Below, one piece after another: positions 14,988-23,745 of a stretch of 56,166 nucleotides of DNA. Location of the stretch: assembly GCA_900555045.1 (NCBI GenBank), contig USJW01000016.1, forward strand, positions 1 through 56,166, written 5' to 3'. Position numbers and translations under genes: made by a program. Position 1 is the stretch's first letter. Each line of letters starts with the position of its first letter. Below the pieces are notes generated by a model. The model was not told where the DNA came from. It made no database searches and saw only the letters and a list, made by a program, of their open reading frames with translations. The DNA is from an uncultured Clostridium sp. GTDB taxonomy: Bacteria; Bacillota; Clostridia; Lachnospirales; Lachnospiraceae.

Positions 14988-16568
14988 TCAGTCCGTGCTC
15001 TTTAACACTCTTCCCACACAGACCGGCAGAAGCTCGCCGTTATCCACAGCCACCGTGCCGTTGATCACCACGTAGTCCACGCCGTCCGCCTCCGCGTCGT
15101 GGTGGTCGTAGTCGGAGTTGTCGTGCAGCTTCGCGAAATTGAGCACCAGGATGTCCGCCTTCATCCCCTCGACCAGCCGCCCTCTGTCCTTAAAGCCGAT
15201 CTTCTTTGCCGGAAGCCCGGTCATCTTGTAGATTGCCTGGGGCAGGGAGAGGAGGTACTCCTGCTTTACATATTTTTCCAGAACCCGGATGAACGCCGCG
15301 ATGTACCTGGGGTGGTACTTGCCTAAGGACGGGAAGCCGTCCGTGCAGATCATGGAGTAGGGGCTCTGAATCACCCGGGAGACATCCTCGCTGCTCATGA
15401 AGAACACGATCATCATCACGTTGTTTGCGCTGTCCTTTATGATGTCCAGGGCGGCCTCAAAGGGATCCTTCCCGCTCTCCTGCGCAATCTTTGCCACGGT
15501 CTTGCCCACGTACTTCTCCACCGTGCACTCGTTGATGAGGATCTTGTCCCAGCCGGACAGCTGATAAAAGCTCTCGTAGTCGGGGTTCTCGTTCTTGATG
15601 TCCGCGATCATCCGCGCCCGGAGCGCCGGGTCGGAGAGCCGCTCTAAAAGCCGGTCCACGCCGCCCTCCATCGCCCACGGAGGCAGGATCGCGCTGAACT
15701 GGGTGCTGGCCGCGTCGTAGGGGTAAACGTCGCAGTTCACATGAACCCCGCGCTCGTTGGCCTGCCGGATTAGCTCTAAGGTCTCCTTCGTCGTCCCGTG
15801 ATACTTTCTGCCCGCGGCCTTGTGGTGGGAGATCTCCGCGTTCACGCCCGTAAGCTCGGCCACCCGGATCGTCTCCTTCACCGAGTCCACCAGGCCCTCG
15901 CTCTCGCTGCGCATGTGGGTGGCGTACATTCCGCCGTGCTCCTGCACCACCTTCGCCAGCTCCAGGATCTCCTCGTCGTCCGCAAAGATTCCCGGCGGGT
16001 AGATGAGCCCGGAGGAGAGGCCGAACGCGCCCGCCTCAAGGCAGTCCGAGAGCAGCGCCTTCATCTGCTCCATCTCCTCCGGCGTCAGCTTCCGGTCGTC
16101 GAAGCCGGTCACCGCCACCCGCAGGGAGCCGTGCCCCACAAGGGCCGCTGTGTTTAGCATGGGCCCGTACTTCTCCACCTCCGCCAGGTATTCCCCATAT
16201 GTTTTCCAGTTATAGGGAAGCGGGATGCTGGAGTAATACGGATCACAGTACTTCTTTAACAGATCCAGATACTTCGGGTTCACCGGGGCCGCGGAGATTC
16301 CGCAGTTTCCGATCACCTCCGTGGTAAAGCCCTGGCGCAGCCGCTTGGGATTCTTCGTCGGGTAGAACACGATGGCGTCGGAGTGGCAGTGGATATCGAT
16401 GAAGCCGGGCGTCACCACCTTGCCCTCGGCGTCGATCTCCCGGGCCGCCTCCCCCAGGTCTTTTCCGATCCTTGCGATCGTGTCTCCCTCCACCGCGATA
16501 TCCGCGATGTAGGGCGCCCCATTCTGTCCGTCCACGATCAGGCCATTTCGAATCAACAGATCATACAT
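14988..16568 (-). CDS. N-acyl-D-amino-acid deacylase
   Basis: A 526-residue amidohydrolase of the D-aminoacylase family, which removes the acyl group from N-acyl-D-amino acids. Metal ligands are visible: the H-C-H motif in F-I-D-I-H-C-H-S-D near residue 60, the Cys in G-N-C-G-I-S typical of this family, and His in T-H-M-R-S-E and I-S-H-H-K. The N-terminal D-L-L-I-R-N-G and C-terminal A-D-I-L-V-L-N-F belong to the composite beta domain. Length is as expected. It follows the GntP permease by 15 nt, so the permease probably imports its substrate. There is no signal peptide, so it acts in the cytoplasm. The product would be a free D-amino acid. Confidence 0.93.
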   Translation of the reverse strand: MYDLLIRNGLIVDGQNGAPYIADIAVEGDTIARIGKDLGEAAREIDAEGKVVTPGFIDIHCHSDAIVFYPTKNPKRLRQGFTTEVIGNCGISAAPVNPKYLDLLKKYCDPYYSSIPLPYNWKTYGEYLAEVEKYGPMLNTAALVGHGSLRVAVTGFDDRKLTPEEMEQMKALLSDCLEAGAFGLSSGLIYPPGIFADDEEILELAKVVQEHGGMYATHMRSESEGLVDSVKETIRVAELTGVNAEISHHKAAGRKYHGTTKETLELIRQANERGVHVNCDVYPYDAASTQFSAILPPWAMEGGVDRLLERLSDPALRARMIADIKNENPDYESFYQLSGWDKILINECTVEKYVGKTVAKIAQESGKDPFEAALDIIKDSANNVMMIVFFMSSEDVSRVIQSPYSMICTDGFPSLGKYHPRYIAAFIRVLEKYVKQEYLLSLPQAIYKMTGLPAKKIGFKDRGRLVEGMKADILVLNFAKLHDNSDYDHHDAEADGVDYVVINGTVAVDNGELLPVCVGRVLKSTD

Positions 16569-16583
16569 ACGCTACACTCCTCC

Positions 16584-17948
16584 TCACATGGCCAGCCCCG
16601 GCAGAAAGCCCTGGCAGGCGTTCAAGAGCATCACTAGCGCCAACAGGATCACGCTGGCGTAGACGTTGCCCATGGTATAAGTCAACACGGTATCCTTGAT
16701 GGTCAGGTTGTCCATCTTCTGCACAATCCAGAACGCGGCGTCGGTGGGTGTGGCCACTGCCAGGCTGGCCGCGCAGATCGCCAGGCCCAGGATGATGGGA
16801 TTTACGCCCATCTGCACGCAGATCGGGGCCACGATGGAGGATGTGGTCACCATTGCCACCGCCGCGGAGCCCAAAGCCGTCCGAAGCAGCAGGCAGAGGA
16901 TAAACGCCAGGATGATCAGCGAGACATTCCAGTCCTTTAACAGGCTCACAAAGTAGTCGCCGATTCCGCTGGCCTGCACGATGGCCCCGAAGGAGCCGCC
17001 CGCGCCCAGCAGCATGAAAATCTCGCCGAACTCGTTGAAGGACTTGGTGATCATGGGCGCATAGTTTCCTTCAATGTACTTTCTCAGCATCCATGCGGCC
17101 GCCATCACGCTGATCAACAGGGAGATCACGCCGTTTCCGGTGGTCAGGAAGCGACAGATGGTTCCCACCGCCGCGCTCTCAACGAACATGGGGACAATGG
17201 TTCCCATCACGATCAGGATTAATGGCAGCGCGATGAGAAAGATCGCCAGACCGGCAGGCGCATTGTTCTTCGCGCCCTTCTCTATGTGCTCAAGCTCCGC
17301 CGCGTCCATGGGCGGTTCCACGTAGGGAATCTTCTTTCCCAGGTACTCCCCGTAGAGCCAGCCGGCGATCAGGGATGCCGGGATGCTGAGTAAGATCGAG
17401 TAAAGGATAAACCAGCCGATGTTGACGCCCAGGGTGCTTGCCACGGTAAGCGGCCCCGGCGTGGGAATCACCATACAGTGCGTCACCAGAAGTCCCACGG
17501 ACAGCGCCGTGATGTAGACCTGGATGGGCTTTTTCGTCTTGCGGGATAAAACCCTTAAAATCGGGTTTAGCACGATGTAGGCCGCCCCGAAAAATACGGG
17601 GATGGAGATGATGTACCCGGTGATGTTCATCGCCAGGCTGGCCTTCTTCTCCCCCACCTTGTCGAGCATGTAGTTTGCCAGAGAATCCGTAGCCCCGGCC
17701 GCGGCCAGAAACGCCCCCAACAGGCCGCCCAGAGCGATCACAATTCCCAGGCTCGACATCACGCTTCCAAAGCCCGAGGTGATGCTTTGTACCAGAGCCC
17801 CCAACTCCATTCTCACCAGCAGGCCGATCAGGATCGATGCGCTTAGCATCGAGAAAAACGGATTCATCTTGAACCGGACAATTGTGACAAACAGGTAAAG
17901 CATGGACATTAAAAAGATAATAATTAACCAGCCACCACTCATATTCAT
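16584..17948 (-). CDS. GntP-family permease
   Basis: A 454-residue integral membrane transporter of the GntP/gluconate:H+ symporter family, hydrophobic along most of its length with 12 or more likely membrane spans. Typical stretches are G-F-G-S-V-M-S-S-L-G-I-V near residue 60, P-T-P-G-P-L-T-V-A near residue 162, and A-T-P-T-D-A-A-F-W near residue 404. Members take up gluconate and other organic acids. Coupling to a D-aminoacylase suggests N-acyl-D-amino acids or a related acid here. AAGGAGG lies 5 nt before the ATG. It is divergent from the LysR regulator at 18161, the usual arrangement for its control. A TATAAT at 18009-18014 could be its -10. Confidence 0.92.
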   Translation of the reverse strand: MNMSGGWLIIIFLMSMLYLFVTIVRFKMNPFFSMLSASILIGLLVRMELGALVQSITSGFGSVMSSLGIVIALGGLLGAFLAAAGATDSLANYMLDKVGEKKASLAMNITGYIISIPVFFGAAYIVLNPILRVLSRKTKKPIQVYITALSVGLLVTHCMVIPTPGPLTVASTLGVNIGWFILYSILLSIPASLIAGWLYGEYLGKKIPYVEPPMDAAELEHIEKGAKNNAPAGLAIFLIALPLILIVMGTIVPMFVESAAVGTICRFLTTGNGVISLLISVMAAAWMLRKYIEGNYAPMITKSFNEFGEIFMLLGAGGSFGAIVQASGIGDYFVSLLKDWNVSLIILAFILCLLLRTALGSAAVAMVTTSSIVAPICVQMGVNPIILGLAICAASLAVATPTDAAFWIVQKMDNLTIKDTVLTYTMGNVYASVILLALVMLLNACQGFLPGLAM

Positions 17949-18160
17949 TCCTTCCTCCTTTGAATGTGCCGAACGCAGCTCCTGCAGGTATGCCGTCCCG
18001 ATGATTCTATTATAACAAAGGGGTATATCGGACAGGTAATAGCAAAGAATGATATGGGCTATGTCTACAAAGTATATCCTATGGTCCTGCCCCGGCGTGC
18101 TATACTATACCGAAGGGACATTGTTTCTATTTCGTTACATCTCATGGGGAGGGATTCGAT

Positions 18161-19090
18161 ATGAACATGCAGCTCATGCAGTATGCCCTGGAAATCGAGC
18201 GCTGCGGTTCCATCAACAAGGCAGCCAAAAATCTCTACATCTCACAGCCCGCGCTGAGCCGGGCGATCCGCGACCTGGAAAAGGAGATCGGCATCGTCAT
18301 CTTCTCAAGGACTCCCGCCGGGGTGAGAACCACCCACCAGGGCCGGGAATTTTTAACCCGCGCCCGGAAGCTAAACGAGCAGTACATCTCGCTCCAGGAG
18401 CGCTACTACGACAAGCGAAAAACAAATATCTTAAACCTCACCGTGGCCTCCGTGCGCTACACGGCCACCGGCCGGGCGTTCATCAACCTCTACAACCGCC
18501 ACCGGGACTACGAGTACCAGAATATCTGCCTCTCCGAGGAGAACACGGAGGAGGTGGTCCAGCACGTCTACGACGGCCTCTACTCCCTGGGAATCATCCT
18601 GGTATCCAGCGACCGCCGGGATTACTGGAAGCTCAAGACCGACCAGTACAACCTAAAGTGGATCTCCCTCTGCACGGACCGCTCCTACATCCAGGTGGAC
18701 AGACACCACCCGCTGGCGGACCGGGACAGCGTCTGCCTGGCGGAGCTTTTAAACTACCCTCACGCCACCATGGCGCAGAACGACGTGTCGTCCATCTTCT
18801 CCTGCTCCACCGTCCGCGGCTACGACTTCTCCACCGTCAAGCGGCGGATCGTGGTCAACGACAAGGCCATGATGTACGAGGTCCTGGCCCGCACGGACGC
18901 CTACTACATCGGGATGAACCTAAGCTCCTTAGCCCCCGGCAACGGAAACCTGCGCTATGTCCCCATCGAGGACACCGAAATCACCCTGGAGTGCGTCCTT
19001 TTGTACTTGCGGCAGCACAGCCTCACGGAGCTGGAGACCGAGTTTGTGGAGGAATTGCGGGGGATATTGGAGGGAGGAGGGGCGGTTTAG
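18161..19090 (+). CDS. LysR-family regulator (divergent from GntP operon)
   Basis: A 309-residue LysR-type regulator. The helix-turn-helix is at residues 3-62, with N-K-A-A-K-N-L-Y-I-S-Q-P-A-L-S-R-A-I-R-D-L-E-K at its core; the effector domain follows. GGGAGGG lies 7 nt before the ATG. It is transcribed away from the GntP/D-aminoacylase operon across a 212-nt gap, so it most likely activates that operon in response to its substrate. Its end overlaps the end of the convergent LacI gene by 4 nt. Confidence 0.93.
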   Translation: MNMQLMQYALEIERCGSINKAAKNLYISQPALSRAIRDLEKEIGIVIFSRTPAGVRTTHQGREFLTRARKLNEQYISLQERYYDKRKTNILNLTVASVRYTATGRAFINLYNRHRDYEYQNICLSEENTEEVVQHVYDGLYSLGIILVSSDRRDYWKLKTDQYNLKWISLCTDRSYIQVDRHHPLADRDSVCLAELLNYPHATMAQNDVSSIFSCSTVRGYDFSTVKRRIVVNDKAMMYEVLARTDAYYIGMNLSSLAPGNGNLRYVPIEDTEITLECVLLYLRQHSLTELETEFVEELRGILEGGGAV

Positions 19091-20085
19091 CGCACGTCTT
19101 TTACCGAGCCCCGCACCACCAGCTCCCCTCTTAAAATTTCCCGCTCCACCGGGCCGCGGTTCTCGATCCGGTTCACCAGGCATTCCACCGCCCTTTTGGA
19201 CAGCCGCTCCACTGGCTCATTGTAGGTCGTCAGCGGCGGCGTCATATACTGGGTCATGAAGAGATTGTCAAAACCGGCCACGGACACGTCCTCCGGGATC
19301 CGAAGGCCGCTGTGGCTTAAGCCGCTGTATATGCCGATGGCCAGCACATCCATGCTGGCAAAGAACGCCGTCGGCCTGTCCGCGCGGCCAAGTAACTCCA
19401 TGGTGTGCCCAAAGGCCTCCTCGATGGAGCTCACATTGTAGACGAAAAAGCGCTTGGACTCCTCCACACCGTACTCCTCCAAGGCCCTTTTACACCCCGT
19501 GCAGCGCTCCCTGAACCGCTGGCGGCCGATATCGCCGAACATCCCCGCGATCCTCCGATGCCCCTGATCCAGCAGATATTTAGTCATCAGATAGCCGCCG
19601 TAGGCGTTGTCCACAGCGATACAGCTTATGTCTGCCGGGAAGTCGCGGTTCACCAGCACCACCGGGATTTTGTGGTCCCTCTCGAACGCCAGAATGTGGC
19701 GGATGTCGTCCTCCACGCTCATGCAGAGCACGCCGTCGATCCCACGGCTGGCCAGCATCTCAAGATTCTTCCTCTCACATTCGATATCCTCATTGCTGTT
19801 GCACAGAATAATTGAATAGCCGCTCTGGGCCGCGTACCGCTCCACGCACTTCATGACCGTGGGGTAGAACAGGCTGTTGATGTCCGGCACCAAAAGTGCG
19901 ATCGTATAGCTTCTGCCCTCCCGCAGCCCCTTTGCCATCAGACTGGGTTTATAATTCAGCACCTCCACGGCCTTTAACACCCGCTGCCGCGTCTCCTCCT
20001 CCACAAACACCCGGTTGGAGAGGGCTCTCGACACCGTGCTGGCGGAAACGCCCGCCAATCTCGCCACATCCTTGATCGTGCTCAT
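19087..20085 (-). CDS. LacI-family regulator
   Basis: A 332-residue LacI/GalR repressor. The helix-turn-helix I-K-D-V-A-R-L-A-G-V-S-A-S-T-V-S-R-A-L is at residues 3-21. The hinge K-P-S-L-M-A-K-G-L-R follows near residue 50, and the periplasmic-binding-protein-like ligand domain runs to about residue 330. I choose the ATG at 20085 rather than the GTG at 20094: AGGAAGG lies 8 nt before the ATG and is too close to the GTG. It lies 42 nt behind the flavoprotein gene and is probably in the same transcript, controlling that transcript through the LacI-type site at 22153-22178. Confidence 0.93.
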   Translation of the reverse strand: MSTIKDVARLAGVSASTVSRALSNRVFVEEETRQRVLKAVEVLNYKPSLMAKGLREGRSYTIALLVPDINSLFYPTVMKCVERYAAQSGYSIILCNSNEDIECERKNLEMLASRGIDGVLCMSVEDDIRHILAFERDHKIPVVLVNRDFPADISCIAVDNAYGGYLMTKYLLDQGHRRIAGMFGDIGRQRFRERCTGCKRALEEYGVEESKRFFVYNVSSIEEAFGHTMELLGRADRPTAFFASMDVLAIGIYSGLSHSGLRIPEDVSVAGFDNLFMTQYMTPPLTTYNEPVERLSKRAVECLVNRIENRGPVEREILRGELVVRGSVKDVR

Positions 20086-20127
20086 GTCCGTCACCTTCCT
20101 CTCTCACTGCGACTGATTTCCGAAGTT

Positions 20128-22131
20128 TTACTCAAAATAGTCCCCCTCCCGGTACTGCTTCCAAACGCGCTCAAACCAGCTGTCCTCCTCAGGGATGGGG
20201 CGCACGTCCCTCCAAAAAAAGCGGCACGCCCCGCCGTCATACTCCGCCTCCTGGACGACACCGGCCAAAGCCCCCTCGTCCAGGGAAAAACGGAACATCT
20301 CCGGCAGGTTCTCCGCAGGCAGCCGCCCTTTGGCATCGCAGACCAGATAGGATCCCCTGCTCTTTCCTCCCTGGTCGATGTAATCCAGTATCGCCGACAG
20401 GTACATTCGCTGGCTCACCAGCAGATCCCGCAGACGGTAATAGCGTTTCATCTGAGCTGCATCCACGATGGCACCCGCCTGAATGCGGCGCATCTGGGCT
20501 TCGTTCTCCTCCAGCGCTTCTTTTATCGCCTCCCGGGAGCGGATGTTCGCGCCGCAGCGGGACATGCGCATCTGCATGCACTTTTTCTCCGCCGCCAGGT
20601 CAAGCGCCTGCTCCTGCGCCGCCTGGCCCGCCCGGAGGGCTTTCATCCCAAAGTCCACGCAGTCTGCAATCTGTGTGCCGCAGAGCTTTACGAGCGCCTC
20701 CGCCTCAAGGGGACCCTCGGCCTTTCTGCGGGCAATCAGCTGGGCTGCGCGCATACTTCCCACCTGCCCCGCGTTTAGCGCGCTTCCGCCCGGCCGGTAC
20801 ACGCCGTGGCTGCCGTTGACCTCGCCTACCGGGAAGAGATGGCGGATATTGCTCTCCCACCAGCAGTCTCCGGCCAGACCGCCGTTGTTGTGCTGGGCGC
20901 AGACCGCGATCTCAAGGAGCTCGCTGTTTAGGTCGATGCCATGGTCGGCGTAGAGCTCAATAGCCGCCGGGTTCATCCGGCGCAGGCGCTCGATGGGCGT
21001 GGCCGCCAGACCGCCGGAGCACTCCAGGTACTCCCTCGCCTCATCGCTCAGCAAAGCCACGTCAAATTGCCCGTCCCGCTCGCCGCAGGAGGGATTTCGC
21101 CTGTAATCCAAAAACACCCTGCGCCCCCGGATCACCGTCTCCTGGTACACCAGAAGGTCGATCAAGGAGGAACCGCAGTTTTCAATCTTTCTCGGGTCAA
21201 AGGGCCACTGATAGCCCTTTAAAAAGATGGCGGACAAAAGCGCGGTGGGGCTGTCAAAATACTCGTCCAGAAACTCCCTCTCATCCCCGCCCTCCGGGTC
21301 CATGGATATGTACCTGGGAATCACCTGCTGGTAGGTTCCCGACAGGTTCCAGCGAAACTTGACGGACGCGATCCCGTACTGGGACTCCGTCAGGTTCTTC
21401 CCCCGCGCCCCGGCCCGGAACGCGGTTCCCGTGTTTCCGCTCTGACTCACCGGGTATACGGAGGTGTCGTACATCCCCGCCTCCCCGCCGGTGGCGTAGA
21501 TCAGGTTCTCGGCTGAAAACACCGTGTACTGCCTCGCAGCCTCCCGCTCCTTCACGTTCAGCGCCACAAGGCCCACCGCCTTCTTCTCCTGTCCGTCCGC
21601 CTCCGTCAGAATCTCAATCACCTGATACCCGTCAAACACCGGAATTTTAAACTGCTCCACTTCCCGCCACAGGGCCTCGGTCATGTAACGCGAGGTCAGG
21701 GGACCCGCGGAGGTTCCCCTCTTGCACGGGTCGTGGTCCGTCTTGTAGCCCACATACTCACCCATCCGGTTGTGCGGGAACGGAACTCCAATGTCCACCA
21801 GGTGATAAAAGCCTCTGGCCGACAGCGCCGCCTCGCACAGCGCCAAATCCCCGTCCACACACTGGCCCTCAAAGAGTGTCTGTGCCATGCGGCGGACGCT
21901 GTCCGGCTCCCCGCCGCAGGTGGTCAGCTTATAGTAGGTCTGTTTGTCCGAACCGGTGTTGCGGGAGGTCCCCATAAGCCTCCCCTCCGTGACGATGGCG
22001 ATGTCCCGGGCGCCCTCCTTAAAAAGGCTGACCGCCGCGTTTAACCCCGCCGCTCCGCTTCCGATCACCAGGTTTCCGACCGAGTAAAATGCAAAATCAA
22101 GCCCGCCAGCAGAGATTGTATCCTGCGTCAT
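20128..22131 (-). CDS. FAD-dependent oxidoreductase, fumarate-reductase-like
   Basis: A 667-residue flavoprotein of the FAD-binding-2 (succinate dehydrogenase/fumarate reductase flavoprotein) superfamily. The FAD motif L-V-I-G-S-G-A-A-G-L-N-A-A is at residues 21-33. N-T-G-S-D-K-Q and the C-terminal R-P-G-G-S-A-L-N-A-G-Q-V-G, which closes the FAD site, are also present. There is no signal peptide, and no iron-sulfur or membrane subunit is nearby, so it is not a conventional respiratory complex. A soluble enzyme that reduces or oxidises a C-C bond or an alpha-hydroxy/keto group of a catabolic substrate is more likely. AAGGAGG precedes the ATG. A LacI gene follows in the same direction. Confidence 0.8.
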   Translation of the reverse strand: MTQDTISAGGLDFAFYSVGNLVIGSGAAGLNAAVSLFKEGARDIAIVTEGRLMGTSRNTGSDKQTYYKLTTCGGEPDSVRRMAQTLFEGQCVDGDLALCEAALSARGFYHLVDIGVPFPHNRMGEYVGYKTDHDPCKRGTSAGPLTSRYMTEALWREVEQFKIPVFDGYQVIEILTEADGQEKKAVGLVALNVKEREAARQYTVFSAENLIYATGGEAGMYDTSVYPVSQSGNTGTAFRAGARGKNLTESQYGIASVKFRWNLSGTYQQVIPRYISMDPEGGDEREFLDEYFDSPTALLSAIFLKGYQWPFDPRKIENCGSSLIDLLVYQETVIRGRRVFLDYRRNPSCGERDGQFDVALLSDEAREYLECSGGLAATPIERLRRMNPAAIELYADHGIDLNSELLEIAVCAQHNNGGLAGDCWWESNIRHLFPVGEVNGSHGVYRPGGSALNAGQVGSMRAAQLIARRKAEGPLEAEALVKLCGTQIADCVDFGMKALRAGQAAQEQALDLAAEKKCMQMRMSRCGANIRSREAIKEALEENEAQMRRIQAGAIVDAAQMKRYYRLRDLLVSQRMYLSAILDYIDQGGKSRGSYLVCDAKGRLPAENLPEMFRFSLDEGALAGVVQEAEYDGGACRFFWRDVRPIPEEDSWFERVWKQYREGDYFE

Positions 22132-22152
22132 AGTGTTCCTCCTTGTCTACTA

Positions 22153-22178
22153 TGAAATCGTTTGTGCAATCGTTTTCT
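22153..22178 (-). promoter_or_regulatory. LacI/CcpA-type operator before the flavoprotein gene
   Basis: The 14-mer TGCAATCGTTTTCT at 22165-22178 matches the catabolite/LacI-family consensus TGNAANCGNWNNCW at every position. A partial copy starts at 22153 (TGAAATCGTTTG), giving AATCGTTT twice, 12 bp apart, on one face of the helix. It lies 22-47 nt upstream of the flavoprotein start. The local LacI protein and CcpA are both candidate binders. Confidence 0.6.
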
Positions 22179-22299
22179 TATCAGTTAAAAAATAGCAGTT
22201 TTTCCCGTTTTCGTCAATGCCGTTTCACTCGTCCCGGATAACTTTGTGAATTCGGACGATTACCAGGCGTTTTGGCCTGGATTTCAACTTGTTTTTTAG

Positions 22300-23745
22300 C
22301 TACTTTTCATAATGCCCGCAGAGCCCCCCGTTTCGTATCACCTCCCTGTACCAGTAAAAGCTGTCCTTGGGGATCCGCCGCAGACTGCGAAGCTCCCTGT
22401 CGTCCCGGTCCACGTAGATCAGCCCGTACCGCTTGCGAAAGCCCTGGTGGGAGCTGAGTAAGTCCATCACGGACCAAGGGCAGTAGCCCAACAGCTCCAC
22501 GCCGTCCTCCATCGCCTGGCCACAGGCCCGGATGTGGCTTCTCAGATAGTCGATGCGGTACGGATCGTGAACCTGTCCGTCCTCCTCCAGGACGTCGGCG
22601 GCCCCCAGGCCGTTCTCCGTGATCAGAATGGGCAGTTGGTATTTCCGGTAGTACTCGTTGAGCACCGTGCGTAAGCCCATGGGATCGATCTGCGCCCCGT
22701 ACTCGCTGGCGGTGAGGTATGGATTTTTCTCGTCGTAAAAGTAGCCGTACTGGTCAAAGTCCACCTCATTGCCCCGAAAACGGCGCAGCCCCGCCGGGTG
22801 GTCCGCGTCCGCCGGCAGGTAGCCCGCGCACAGCGTCCGATAATAATTCACCGCCAGGTAATCGCTCGCCGCCCCCTTAAGGAGCGCTCGGTCCCCCGGT
22901 TCGGTCCGCGGCATGATCCCGCGCTCCTTAAGATAGCGCAGGTAATATCCTGGATATTCCCCCTTCGTGTACATCTCCAGCGCATAATCCGTCTTAAACC
23001 AGTCGTTCATCCGGGCGGCCCACACGTCCTCGGGCCGGGTGGACACCGGGTAGGTGCAGGTGGAGGACACCGCCGGGCCGATGAGCGCGCCCGGGGCCAG
23101 CTTGCGGCAGGCGGCCACCGCCAGGGCATGGGCCAGGAACATGTGGTAGTCCATCTGGGCCCGCATGCGATCCGCCTCCCAGGGATCCTTTGCAGAGATA
23201 TTCATGCGCTCGTCCACCCGGATCATCAGGTTCTGCTCGTTGTGGACCTGCCAGTATTTCACCCGGCCGCCGTACCGCGAAAAGCAGATCTGCGCGTAGC
23301 GCTCGAAGGCGTAGACACAGTCCCTGGACTCCCAGCCGTTGTACTTCTCCACCAGGCGGTAGGGTAGGTCGAAGTGGTAAAGGGTCACCACCGGCGCGAT
23401 CCCATGGGCGATCAGCGCGTCGACCACCCGGTCGTAAAACTCCAGTCCCCGCTCGTTGACCGCGCCGTCCCCGTCCGGGATGATCCGCGCCCAGGACAGG
23501 GAAAAACGGTAGGCCTTTAGCCCCAGCTGCGAAAACAGCTCGATATCCTCCAAAAACCGGTGGTAGAAATCGCTGGCCACCCGGGTGTCCGCCTGCCGGT
23601 CCACCCGCTTAAAGGAGTTTACGTCCGCCACCGTAGGGCCTTTTCCGTCCTCATCCCACGCGCCCTCAATCTGAAACGCCGAGGAGGAGGCCCCCCATAG
23701 AAACTGCTGCGGAAATTTAAATTCGCCTTCACCTGTATTTTTCAC
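22300..23745 (-). CDS. Glycoside hydrolase family 1, 6-phospho-beta-glucosidase
   Basis: A 481-residue GH1 enzyme. The N-terminal signature F-P-Q-Q-F-L-W-G-A-S-S-S-A-F-Q-I-E-G-A is at residues 11-29. The acid/base glutamate is in W-Q-V-H-N-E-Q-N near residue 168, where the family usually has N-E-P or N-E-I. The nucleophile glutamate is in I-L-I-T-E-N-G-L-G near residue 378. The gene starts with a GTG that overlaps the stop of the PTS EIIBC gene by 4 nt, so it is translationally coupled. That coupling argues for hydrolysis of 6-phospho-beta-glucosides made by the PTS, releasing glucose 6-phosphate and an aglycone or glucose. Confidence 0.93.
   Translation of the reverse strand: MKNTGEGEFKFPQQFLWGASSSAFQIEGAWDEDGKGPTVADVNSFKRVDRQADTRVASDFYHRFLEDIELFSQLGLKAYRFSLSWARIIPDGDGAVNERGLEFYDRVVDALIAHGIAPVVTLYHFDLPYRLVEKYNGWESRDCVYAFERYAQICFSRYGGRVKYWQVHNEQNLMIRVDERMNISAKDPWEADRMRAQMDYHMFLAHALAVAACRKLAPGALIGPAVSSTCTYPVSTRPEDVWAARMNDWFKTDYALEMYTKGEYPGYYLRYLKERGIMPRTEPGDRALLKGAASDYLAVNYYRTLCAGYLPADADHPAGLRRFRGNEVDFDQYGYFYDEKNPYLTASEYGAQIDPMGLRTVLNEYYRKYQLPILITENGLGAADVLEEDGQVHDPYRIDYLRSHIRACGQAMEDGVELLGYCPWSVMDLLSSHQGFRKRYGLIYVDRDDRELRSLRRIPKDSFYWYREVIRNGGLCGHYEK

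Noticed and set aside
22263..22280. Hairpin CCAGGC...GCCTGG downstream of the GH1 gene as a terminator
   Set aside because: The 6-bp stem has no T-run after it on the minus strand, so it does not fit an intrinsic terminator.
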